From positions 1-7,913 of the forward strand of contig JAEDJV010000116.1 of the NCBI GenBank assembly GCA_016296165.1: a stretch of 7,913 nt of DNA, written 5' to 3'. The position numbers and the translations under genes are program-made. The notes under the pieces are model-generated. The model was not told the origin of the DNA, ran no database searches, and saw only the letters and a program-made list of their open reading frames with translations. Below, one piece after another: positions 1 through 6,696 of this stretch. The DNA is from Oscillospiraceae bacterium (GTDB taxonomy: Bacteria; Bacillota; Clostridia; Oscillospirales; Ruminococcaceae). Numbering within the stretch: position 1 is the first letter of the stretch; every line of letters begins with the position of its first letter.

Positions 1-767
1 TTTCAGGTTTCAGCTGCAGTGATAAGGATAAGTTTTTTTCTGAAACAACTCCGGCTGGTAAAGTGGATATAATTTATATTCATGAGAGATCTGACTTTGA
101 ACGCTTTCTTCAGATAATGGCTTACAGCTGCGAGCCTGCAAAAGTATCACCGGCGATTGAAAGCGCGGAGATACTAGGGGTTACTAACTGGCGTCGTATT
201 GAAAATCACATGAGTGAATATATCAATAACGGCGGGGATACATGTTCATGGCGTGATGAGCTCAGACGCTTCAAAAATGACAGGAAGAATTATCAGGATT
301 CCTTGATTGTTTTATGGAACAGCGGATACTGCGGACTTACCGGAAAAGATGTTAAGATGAGTGAGGAGATATGGGAGGATGTTTCCCTGAAGATAAAGAT
401 ATACAGTTCGTGTGCGCGTTTTATATACAGAAGACTGTTTTCAGAGTATAAAAATATCATCTGGGAAGAGATGCTTGCAGACTGCATAGGAATTTTATTT
501 GCGTTCAATACATATGATGTTGTACTTGCAAAAAAAATCTTTGGTGTATCTTCAAAAGGATATGACAGGCGGGGTAAGCTTCTGAATCACATTGATGTAT
601 CTGAAGGTGATGTTGACAAAATTGCCATAAGATTATCTGAAGCAATAGACAAACTCGGTATTCAGGTTAAGAAACTTATTTCTTCCGGAATAACAGATTA
701 TTATGATGTTCTTTTTAAACTTGAGGAGGATATGAAGATATATACTTCTATTCTTAAAACAAAATAA
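1..767 (+). CDS. Unrecognised protein, 5' end missing (C-terminal ~254 residues visible)
   Basis: The reading frame is open from position 3 with no stop, so the gene enters from the left of the window. A GTG at 63 could be read as a start, but no Shine-Dalgarno sequence precedes it and 20 sense codons lie upstream in frame, so I treat it as internal. The stop is TAA at 765-767. The visible protein is soluble-looking and mixed alpha/beta. It has a Trp-rich stretch (TNWRRIENH, then SWRDELRRF, roughly 55-85 visible residues in) followed by a charged helical C-terminus. I see no membrane segment, signal peptide or familiar catalytic motif. I have a vague memory of similar hypothetical proteins in Clostridia but cannot name the family. 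The terminator just downstream separates it from the dynamin operon, so it is probably not part of that unit. Confidence 0.8.
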   Translation, partial: SGFSCSDKDKFFSETTPAGKVDIIYIHERSDFERFLQIMAYSCEPAKVSPAIESAEILGVTNWRRIENHMSEYINNGGDTCSWRDELRRFKNDRKNYQDSLIVLWNSGYCGLTGKDVKMSEEIWEDVSLKIKIYSSCARFIYRRLFSEYKNIIWEEMLADCIGILFAFNTYDVVLAKKIFGVSSKGYDRRGKLLNHIDVSEGDVDKIAIRLSEAIDKLGIQVKKLISSGITDYYDVLFKLEEDMKIYTSILKTK

Positions 768-781
768 AAAATATATTATTG

Positions 782-812
782 AAACCGGAGTTTACAAAAA
801 TTCCGGTTTTTT
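782..812 (+). terminator. Intrinsic terminator of the left-edge gene
   Basis: The arms AAACCGGAGTTT (782-793) and AAATTCCGGTTT (798-809) pair over 12 bp with one G-T wobble. They enclose an ACAA tetraloop and run into six T residues (807-812). It starts 15 nt after the TAA stop. This is a textbook Rho-independent terminator and it insulates the operon that follows. Confidence 0.93.
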
Positions 813-862
813 CATTAGAGAAATATTTTTAATCCTTTAATGCACAAATGAGATTTTTCGTG

Positions 863-891
863 TTGACAAATTGCATAAAAAATGTTATTAT
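863..891 (+). promoter_or_regulatory. Sigma-A-type promoter of the dynamin operon
   Basis: A perfect -35 box TTGACA (863-868) is followed by a 17-bp spacer and a -10 box TATTAT (886-891). TG at 883-884 gives an extended -10 (TGTTATTAT). Transcription would start near 898-900, leaving a leader of about 67 nt before the ATG at 967. Such a near-consensus promoter suggests strong basal transcription. I saw no convincing operator or riboswitch in the leader. Confidence 0.85.
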
Positions 892-950
892 TAATATTGA
901 GTAGTATTCCATTTTTACTATAAAATGAAATGCAATTGAAATGGTGTGAG

Positions 951-955
951 AGGAG
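951..955 (+). promoter_or_regulatory. Ribosome binding site of the first dynamin gene
   Basis: AGGAG lies 11 nt before the ATG at 967, within the longer GAGAGGAG. It decides the start: a GTG at 946 in the same frame would place this site inside the coding region, so the ATG at 967 is preferred. The 11-nt spacing is a little longer than usual. Confidence 0.75.
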
Positions 956-966
956 TACTTTATAGT

Positions 967-3291
967 ATGCAGAACAGCGATTTAAAGCAGAGACTTGAGC
1001 TTCTTAAGTCATATTCAGTAATATACGACGGTGCTAATGTAAAAGACACTATTGACACTATTGAAAACCGTATTGATCAGAATGAATTCAAGATAGCTGT
1101 AGTAGGTGAATTTAGTGCCGGTAAATCTACATTTATCAATGCTATCGTAGGAAAAGATTTATTAAAACATGCTACTCTTGAAACAACGGCAGCTCTTACA
1201 TACATTCATAACGTAAAACCTGATGATTCAAGAGTAAATACATGTACTATCAGGTTTGCTGACGGAACAGTTCAGTCATTTGAACATCTTACAGATCTTG
1301 AAAAATATACAACTACACAGTCGGATATAGATGTTGTTACTGAAGTAAAGAGTGTTGATATTTATATTAATTTTATTGATGTTCAGGAAGACCTCGTTAT
1401 AGTTGATACTCCTGGTCTTAATGGTCTTGCCGACAAGCATCGTGAACTTACAGTAGAGGAGATTAAACAGGCACATTCGTGTATATACCTGTTCCCGAAA
1501 CGCGGTCTTGCACAGACTGATGTAGAATTTATCAAATATATTTCCAACTATCAGAATACATTTATTTTCATATATAACTTCATAGATGAACTTAATATTT
1601 CAGAAGGAGAAAATCCTGAAGACAAGGTTGCCCTGATTCGTGAAAACGTAAGCAGATTTGTTCTGGAAAATACCTCAAGAAAGATTCTTACGCATTACTG
1701 TGCGATGTCAGCACTTAAGGCACTTGCTGGAAAGGATAAAGATATAAAACGCCTGTATGAAGACGATTTTAGCGACATAGATGAAGAATACAGGAAACAG
1801 ATCCTTGAAGAGTCTAACTTTAGTGCATTTGAGATGATTCTCAAATCTATAATCAATGATGTTAATTTTCAGAAGAACAGATATATTTCCAACTGTTATA
1901 CAGTTATGAATCTTATGGAATATATTCTGATGCTCTCAAAGAAAAAGCAGGCTGAGATAGAAAATAAAATCCTGAAGGATCGTGCGTTCAGAGATATAAG
2001 TCAGATTAAGCAGCAGAAGATTGTCATGAACCAGAATCAGGACAAAGTGCTTGAGCAGCTTTATGAACTTATCAGACAGCTTTTCGAAGAAAATGAGAAA
2101 ATTCTTGGAAATGATATTGATGAAAATCTTCGTCTGATTAATGACAATATTACCAATCTTATCAACGGCGAATCAGATTATCCTGCTTTTGAGAGAAAGG
2201 TGGAGGATAACGTTTATAAACAGTCACTCCAGAAGATGATAGATCAGTATCAGCTCGAGTTTGATTATAAGAAGGAAAACTGTTTCCAGCTTGTTTATAA
2301 AACAATACTTGCACGTATCGATGAATACGGGGATATTATAAGTGTAATAGACAGAAGTAACGCAGAACTAAAAATTTCCGCGGCAATTGACAAGGAACTT
2401 GCTGCTGATAATATCAAAAATGACATTAAAAATCTTGAACAGATTGCGGTAAACAATAAAAAATTCCTTGAAGATTTTAATAAGCAGCGTGAAGGTTTCA
2501 AGGCAGAGATTGAAAAGATTTTTGCAGAGATTGACGCAAACAAAAACAGGAAAGAAGAACTTATTGCAGTTCAGAGAAGAAAGGAAGCTGCACTTGGTGA
2601 CAGACCTGTTGAAAATGTAAGCTATATTGTTGAAGAATTTGAAGAAGACCGCAGGGGAATTGCCAGACTGTTTCAGTTTATTATCGGAAAGAAAAAATCC
2701 ACAAGACAGGTTCCTCAGTATGATGATACAAAGGGACTTGAATGGGATAAGAAAAAACGAGAAATTAAGGATAGTACCGATGAGGAACGTGAAGCTATCA
2801 ATCGTGAACTTTCAAATCTCGAGGCTAAAAAATGTGCAATTGAAGAAAAGATTGAACTTCATGACAAGGAAAATGCTTCTTATGTAAGAAAGATGGAAGT
2901 ACTTAATCATGAGATAGCTGCAAAAAAAGATGAACTTGCAATGTTTGAAGAGAGACTCGAAACCGAGTATCTGTCACTCAGAAAAAAACAGCTTAAGCAG
3001 GATATTGAAAAATATCTGTTTGAAGGGGAATCTTCTATCACAGCATTGTTCAAAGAATCTCTTGTTAATGACGTAGCTGCAAACTCAGAACTTGTAAGCG
3101 GATACATCAAAAAAGAATTTGAGAAGAGACTAGCAGAGAAGAATAGTGTTCTTGACGAGATAATAAACGGAAACCTTATTGATATACAGAACAGGTATAA
3201 GAACAAGAAGACAGAAATCGCAAAGATTGAAGAAATGTATAATGAACTTAAGGTGGAATTGGAAAATGAACAAACATCTCTCACAGTTTGA
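967..3291 (+). CDS. Dynamin-like GTPase, first of tandem pair (DLP1)
   Basis: This is a 774-residue large GTPase of the bacterial dynamin-like family, which binds and hydrolyses GTP and remodels membranes from the cytoplasmic face. A short helix (1-40, the expected neck part) precedes the G domain. Visible motifs are the P-loop GEFSAGKST (47-55), the G2 threonines in LETTAAL (about 73), G3 DTPGLNG (147-153) followed by the dynamin-style ADKHRE, and a G5-like CAMSALKAL (245-253). G4 reads NFID (204-207): the lysine of N/TKxD is a phenylalanine, which may weaken guanine recognition. The rest is helical, with long coiled-coil stretches (about 465-555 and 590-685) around an aromatic/basic patch RLFQFIIGKKK (567-577), a candidate membrane tip. 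I see no transmembrane helix. The last 26 bp overlap the next gene, which encodes a clear paralogue, so the two probably form a hetero-oligomer. The cellular role is unknown. Confidence 0.93.
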   Translation: MQNSDLKQRLELLKSYSVIYDGANVKDTIDTIENRIDQNEFKIAVVGEFSAGKSTFINAIVGKDLLKHATLETTAALTYIHNVKPDDSRVNTCTIRFADGTVQSFEHLTDLEKYTTTQSDIDVVTEVKSVDIYINFIDVQEDLVIVDTPGLNGLADKHRELTVEEIKQAHSCIYLFPKRGLAQTDVEFIKYISNYQNTFIFIYNFIDELNISEGENPEDKVALIRENVSRFVLENTSRKILTHYCAMSALKALAGKDKDIKRLYEDDFSDIDEEYRKQILEESNFSAFEMILKSIINDVNFQKNRYISNCYTVMNLMEYILMLSKKKQAEIENKILKDRAFRDISQIKQQKIVMNQNQDKVLEQLYELIRQLFEENEKILGNDIDENLRLINDNITNLINGESDYPAFERKVEDNVYKQSLQKMIDQYQLEFDYKKENCFQLVYKTILARIDEYGDIISVIDRSNAELKISAAIDKELAADNIKNDIKNLEQIAVNNKKFLEDFNKQREGFKAEIEKIFAEIDANKNRKEELIAVQRRKEAALGDRPVENVSYIVEEFEEDRRGIARLFQFIIGKKKSTRQVPQYDDTKGLEWDKKKREIKDSTDEEREAINRELSNLEAKKCAIEEKIELHDKENASYVRKMEVLNHEIAAKKDELAMFEERLETEYLSLRKKQLKQDIEKYLFEGESSITALFKESLVNDVAANSELVSGYIKKEFEKRLAEKNSVLDEIINGNLIDIQNRYKNKKTEIAKIEEMYNELKVELENEQTSLTV
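2665..2727 (+). other. Candidate membrane-contact tip coded in DLP1
   Basis: This segment of DLP1 codes for RLFQFIIGKKKSTRQVPQYDD: aromatic and aliphatic residues, then a lysine cluster, then a polar segment ending in YDD. It sits between two predicted coiled-coil arms, where dynamin-family trunks fold back. DLP2 has a matching segment at the equivalent place (4937-5002). A role in lipid contact is inferred from position and composition only. Confidence 0.45.
3251..3256 (+). promoter_or_regulatory. Ribosome binding site of the second dynamin gene, inside DLP1
   Basis: AGGTGG lies 9 nt before the ATG at 3266, entirely inside the 3' end of the first dynamin gene. It supports the ATG at 3266 over an upstream in-frame TTG at 3179, and suggests translational coupling between the two GTPases. 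Confidence 0.65.
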
Positions 3292-5566
3292 AGATAAAAG
3301 GATCGAAACTGATCTGGTCTTAAGGGATATTCTTAAGTTTTATAATGATAACGGATATGTTGCAGAAGGAAAAATAATTGAAGATTTTATCGAGATGCTT
3401 CATAAAGAAGAATTTTCTATAGTAATTGTAGGTGAATTCAGCGTAGGAAAATCAACATTTCTCAATGCTCTTATGGGAGAAAAGATTCTTCCTTCGTATT
3501 CAGATGAAACAACTGCAACTGTAACATTTCTGCGCCATAAAAACAAGGCTGACAATCAGCAGAAGGGCTGTGTTCATTATGCTGACGGAAGCTGCGAGGA
3601 TATCGACAGTATAGAAACAGATGTAATCTCAAAATACGTTAGTACAAGAAGCGATATTCCTGTAGCGGCAACGGTTAATCATCTTGATCTGTTTCTGGAT
3701 TCTCCGTTTCTGGACGGTAATATCACACTTGTTGATACACCGGGTCTTAATGGTACTGCTGATGGTCACAGAGAGATTACAGAAGCACAGATTATGAAAT
3801 CTAATGTTTGTCTGTTTATGTTTAGTGCAGACAGACCTGGAGGAAAATCAGAATTTGAATTTTTAAGTCAGATAAAAACCAAGGCAAACAAGATTATTTT
3901 CGTACTCAACAAGATAGACCAGATAAAAAATACCGAAAACGAATCATGTGAAAAGGTTGCCGAGAATATGCTTAAGAATTACGGGAAGATATTCCCTGAC
4001 GCAACTGAAATGCCGGAGATCTGGTGCGTGTCAGCATATCAGGCGCTTGTGGCACGTTCAGCTGCAAATCTTTCGTACAGAGGACGTACAAATATTTCCG
4101 ATGGCGATAAGCAGAAACTTCTTAAGATGTCACGGATGGAAGAGTTTGAAGACGGACTGTGGAATTTTATTACTGATGGCGACAAAGCAAGGAGCAGCCT
4201 CATTACTCCTATCTCAAGAGCATCAAGAATGATTGACGAAACACTAAAAAATCTTGAGCTCGAAGCAGCTATATATGATTCTGCGGTAGATGATTCAGAA
4301 GCACGTCAGATAATAGACGAGTTAAACGGAAAGATTGCTGAAACTGAAGGAAAGATGGATAAACTTAAGGCGAGAATATATGCCGATATTGAGCAGTGTT
4401 TAAAAAATGTCCTTGACTTTACTCTTACAAAAGTACGTCTTTTCAAAGGCAGACAGCTTGCTAATCTTGAAAGTTATCAGACTACAGAAGAGCTTATTGA
4501 ACTTGAAAAAAGTCTCCCGTCTATTATTAATAACGGTGTTAGTGCAGCTACTTTTGAACTTAAGGAAAAACTTGTATCGGATATTTCAAATGCAGTCGCT
4601 AAATATCTTCCGGATGTTGCGGAATCCGTTCGTATTTTCGTGAGAGAATATGAATTTAATATCTGTCCTGACTGCAAGTACTTTCAGACAGAAAATTCTT
4701 TTGAACTCGGTATAGAAAAATATCAGGACAGCGTAAATGCTACCAATGCGGAGATTAATCATTATCAGGAAGAACTTGATGAACTTTCTGCACAGTATAT
4801 GAAAGCTCTTAAGATTGAAAAGGAAAGAGAAAAAGTCCGTCATGATCTCAATCTTCTCAGGGAAGAAAAACAGCACTATGAAAACGGACTGGAAAAACCT
4901 AAGATTAAGAGAGTATATACTACAGAAGAAAAGAGTAAGTTCAGCCTTTTCAATTTGTTTAAGCGTAAGAAGGTTACGGAAACAACAGAATATATCGACG
5001 ATACGGAAACAAGAGCCTGGAAAAAGGAAGTAGAGATGAAACTTGCCGAATATTCAGAAAAGATTCGTCAGAAAACTCTTGAGTACAATGCTATTGAATA
5101 TTCAGGAAAATCAAGCGAAGAACTTAATGAAGAAATCCACCTTAAGAGTTCAATTTTATCAGAGCTTCACAAACAGCTTGATGACAAGCGTGAAGGATTT
5201 AAAACAAGATATATTCGTGAGAACGTTGCTCTCTATCTTAAGAAAAAGATGTATATCGAAACTTTCTACAATGAAGGAACGAACTCATATTCAAACATTG
5301 CTGCCTCTGAACTTGTAAAATTCTCTGATGAGTTCAAAATTAAGCTTGAAGAAATATTCAGAAATGACCTCGACAGGCGTTTTGATCTTATTAACAAAAA
5401 CATTGAGGCTTTACAGTATCAGCTTTCACTGTCAATGGATGAAAAGACAGAAAAGATAAAAAATATCAACAGACAGATAAGCAATATCAAGGCTCTTTAC
5501 TACAGGATTGAAGAGCTTAAGAGAGCACTTAACTGCAGTTCTGAAAAAGATAAAATAGCAATTTAA
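3266..5566 (+). CDS. Dynamin-like GTPase, second of tandem pair (DLP2)
   Basis: This 766-residue dynamin-like GTPase is a paralogue of the product before it. All G motifs look intact: P-loop GEFSVGKST (57-65), G2 in DETTATV (about 82), G3 DTPGLNG (157-163) followed by TADGHRE, G4 NKID (215-218) and a G5-like VSAYQAL (255-261). It should therefore bind and hydrolyse GTP. The remainder is helical with heavy coiled coil (about 480-545 and 580-650). Between these lies FSLFNLFKRKK (559-569) followed by a TETTEYIDDT segment, matching the patch in DLP1 and a likely membrane-contact tip. A CPDC motif (467-470) in the stalk has no DLP1 counterpart. The ATG at 3266 has a Shine-Dalgarno site inside DLP1; the 26-bp overlap points to coupled translation and roughly balanced amounts. 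Tandem dynamins in other bacteria usually act as hetero-oligomers. Whether the role is membrane repair, division, vesicle release or phage defence cannot be told from sequence. Confidence 0.94.
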   Translation: MNKHLSQFEDKRIETDLVLRDILKFYNDNGYVAEGKIIEDFIEMLHKEEFSIVIVGEFSVGKSTFLNALMGEKILPSYSDETTATVTFLRHKNKADNQQKGCVHYADGSCEDIDSIETDVISKYVSTRSDIPVAATVNHLDLFLDSPFLDGNITLVDTPGLNGTADGHREITEAQIMKSNVCLFMFSADRPGGKSEFEFLSQIKTKANKIIFVLNKIDQIKNTENESCEKVAENMLKNYGKIFPDATEMPEIWCVSAYQALVARSAANLSYRGRTNISDGDKQKLLKMSRMEEFEDGLWNFITDGDKARSSLITPISRASRMIDETLKNLELEAAIYDSAVDDSEARQIIDELNGKIAETEGKMDKLKARIYADIEQCLKNVLDFTLTKVRLFKGRQLANLESYQTTEELIELEKSLPSIINNGVSAATFELKEKLVSDISNAVAKYLPDVAESVRIFVREYEFNICPDCKYFQTENSFELGIEKYQDSVNATNAEINHYQEELDELSAQYMKALKIEKEREKVRHDLNLLREEKQHYENGLEKPKIKRVYTTEEKSKFSLFNLFKRKKVTETTEYIDDTETRAWKKEVEMKLAEYSEKIRQKTLEYNAIEYSGKSSEELNEEIHLKSSILSELHKQLDDKREGFKTRYIRENVALYLKKKMYIETFYNEGTNSYSNIAASELVKFSDEFKIKLEEIFRNDLDRRFDLINKNIEALQYQLSLSMDEKTEKIKNINRQISNIKALYYRIEELKRALNCSSEKDKIAI
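4937..5002 (+). other. Candidate membrane-contact tip coded in DLP2
   Basis: It codes for KFSLFNLFKRKK followed by VTETTEYIDD, in the same order and setting as the patch in DLP1: between coiled-coil arms, aromatic/aliphatic residues, then a basic cluster, then a stretch ending in Y-x-DD or Y-DD. Conservation of this pattern amid otherwise diverged stalks suggests it matters. Membrane insertion is inferred. Confidence 0.45.
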
Positions 5567-5572
5567 CGGAGG
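5567..5572 (+). promoter_or_regulatory. Ribosome binding site of the third operon gene
   Basis: CGGAGG follows the DLP2 stop directly. Two in-frame ATGs follow, at 5576 (3 nt away, too close) and 5582 (9 nt away). The spacing favours 5582. Confidence 0.8.
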
Positions 5573-5581
5573 AAAATGCAA

Positions 5582-6694
5582 ATGAGAAATATCAGCAGCA
5601 GTAATTTTATTATCTGTCTGGGTGATGATGTAAGATACAGATTTGCTCAGGAACTTATGCCTGAAGGACATCTTATTAATACAAACTCACTTAAAATTAA
5701 AAAAAGCTATGTTTTTATGCATTCTGATGAAGAAAATGTTATAACTGATGATAAAAAAATCATGGTATATACATCAAAACTTCAGGAAGGAAGAATTATT
5801 GAATTCCCGGTGTCAGGAATAGATCTGAAAACTTCTTTTTCTGAACAGGAAAAGGTACGAATCGGAAAAACTATTATTTTTGCTGATTTTCCTTTTAAGA
5901 AGGATAACCTGAGATATCTGATTGATAAGATCTGTGCGTCAGCCAAAAATGCAGATATCGATGTTATTCTGTATAGTGAAAAAAGAAGAACAGGATATAC
6001 TGATATTGAAAAATCAGAGAAAATTATAGAAGAGGCTTACAGGGAATTCGGAAGTTTTGGGGTTGACATTTATGAGTATGCTGCGGGATCAGATAAGACA
6101 GCAGTATTTTCAGTAAAACCGGATAACGTCAGATATTTACGAAAAAAATATCAAAAAGAATTAAAAGGTTCACGTTACAGGGCAGAAAACAGATTTGACA
6201 TACACTATAAGACATTTCTTGAACGTACCTATGAACATTATTTTTCTTTTAATAATCCTGCAGAGTTTTCAAGATATCTGAAATTATTTGAATTTGGAAC
6301 GCTTCCTATTGATTCTGATGATATCTGGGCGAGTTTCTCAGATGATTTTAAGTCTGTCTATCTTGCCAGAGACTCTGATATTATTAGTGAGATTTCAGAA
6401 TTTTATCTGGATTATATCTCTGAAATACTCAGTTTCAGACTCGACAAAGAAGAAGATCAGATTAGAAAATATGCAGTTGCTCTTTTTGATAAATTTTTCA
6501 TGGATCATCCGAAGATTGCTTCTGGAAAAACTGAACTCGAATACAAAGAGATACTTAATAAAAACAACGTGATAACAGAATTCACAAAGAAAATAGACGA
6601 GTATTTTCATACACAGCTTCCGCGTCTTTTATACAGTATGGCGAGCATGAAAATAAGCTCAGTTGAAAAACTTCTTAGTATGCAGGAGGGATGA
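5582..6694 (+). CDS. Unrecognised 370-residue protein; possible degenerate dynamin-type GTPase (pseudo-GTPase)
   Basis: I do not recognise this by name. It is a cytosolic-looking protein with no membrane segment or signal peptide. The N-terminal ~180 residues alternate strands and helices; the C-terminal half (about 195-370) is helical and acidic/aromatic. By eye the N-terminal part follows the GTPase fold of its two upstream neighbours. FIICLGDD (9-16) leads into a helix ending ELM, where DLP2 has IVIVGEFSVGKST and a helix ending ALM. IIFADFPF (98-105) stands where DLP2 has ITLVDTPG. DVILYSEKRRTG (127-138) stands where DLP2 has VCLFMFSADRPGG. The distance from the G3-like Asp to the Ser or Pro ending the next strand is 30 residues in all three proteins. 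The P-loop GxxxxGKS/T and the G3 glycine are absent, so it should not hydrolyse GTP. The alternative is an unrelated alpha/beta domain. It follows DLP2 by 15 nt and is surely cotranscribed. Confidence 0.85.
   Translation: MRNISSSNFIICLGDDVRYRFAQELMPEGHLINTNSLKIKKSYVFMHSDEENVITDDKKIMVYTSKLQEGRIIEFPVSGIDLKTSFSEQEKVRIGKTIIFADFPFKKDNLRYLIDKICASAKNADIDVILYSEKRRTGYTDIEKSEKIIEEAYREFGSFGVDIYEYAAGSDKTAVFSVKPDNVRYLRKKYQKELKGSRYRAENRFDIHYKTFLERTYEHYFSFNNPAEFSRYLKLFEFGTLPIDSDDIWASFSDDFKSVYLARDSDIISEISEFYLDYISEILSFRLDKEEDQIRKYAVALFDKFFMDHPKIASGKTELEYKEILNKNNVITEFTKKIDEYFHTQLPRLLYSMASMKISSVEKLLSMQEG
6684..6689 (+). promoter_or_regulatory. Ribosome binding site of the fourth operon gene
   Basis: AGGAGG lies inside the last codons of the third gene. 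It is 1 nt before an ATG at 6691 and 7 nt before the in-frame ATG at 6697. The spacing favours 6697. Confidence 0.82.
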
Positions 6695-6696
6695 AA

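Noticed and set aside
909..944. AT-rich inverted repeats and repeated AAATG in the dynamin operon leader
   Set aside because: The stems are only 6 bp, mutually exclusive and AT-rich; this is expected by chance here and matches no riboswitch or operator I know.
946..966. GTG at 946 as start of the first dynamin gene
   Set aside because: It would put the AGGAG ribosome site inside the coding region, and no site precedes the GTG itself; the ATG at 967 fits better.
3179..3265. TTG at 3179 as start of the second dynamin gene
   Set aside because: It lies deep inside the first gene without a ribosome site and adds 29 basic residues with no dynamin character; the ATG at 3266 has AGGTGG 9 nt upstream.
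2907..3284. Minus-strand open frame of 125 codons inside DLP1
   Set aside because: The Ser/Phe/Leu-rich product is the usual antisense shadow of a Lys/Glu-rich coiled coil; no ribosome site or promoter was seen.
3948..5318. Several short plus-strand open frames inside DLP2
   Set aside because: They are out-of-frame shadows of a strongly supported dynamin gene, with no plausible domains.
5582..6160. Third operon protein as an Hsp70-type ATPase, which can occur near bacterial dynamins
   Set aside because: The opening FIICLGDD lacks the DLGTT-type phosphate loop and no later Hsp70 motifs appear; the GTPase-like spacing fits better.
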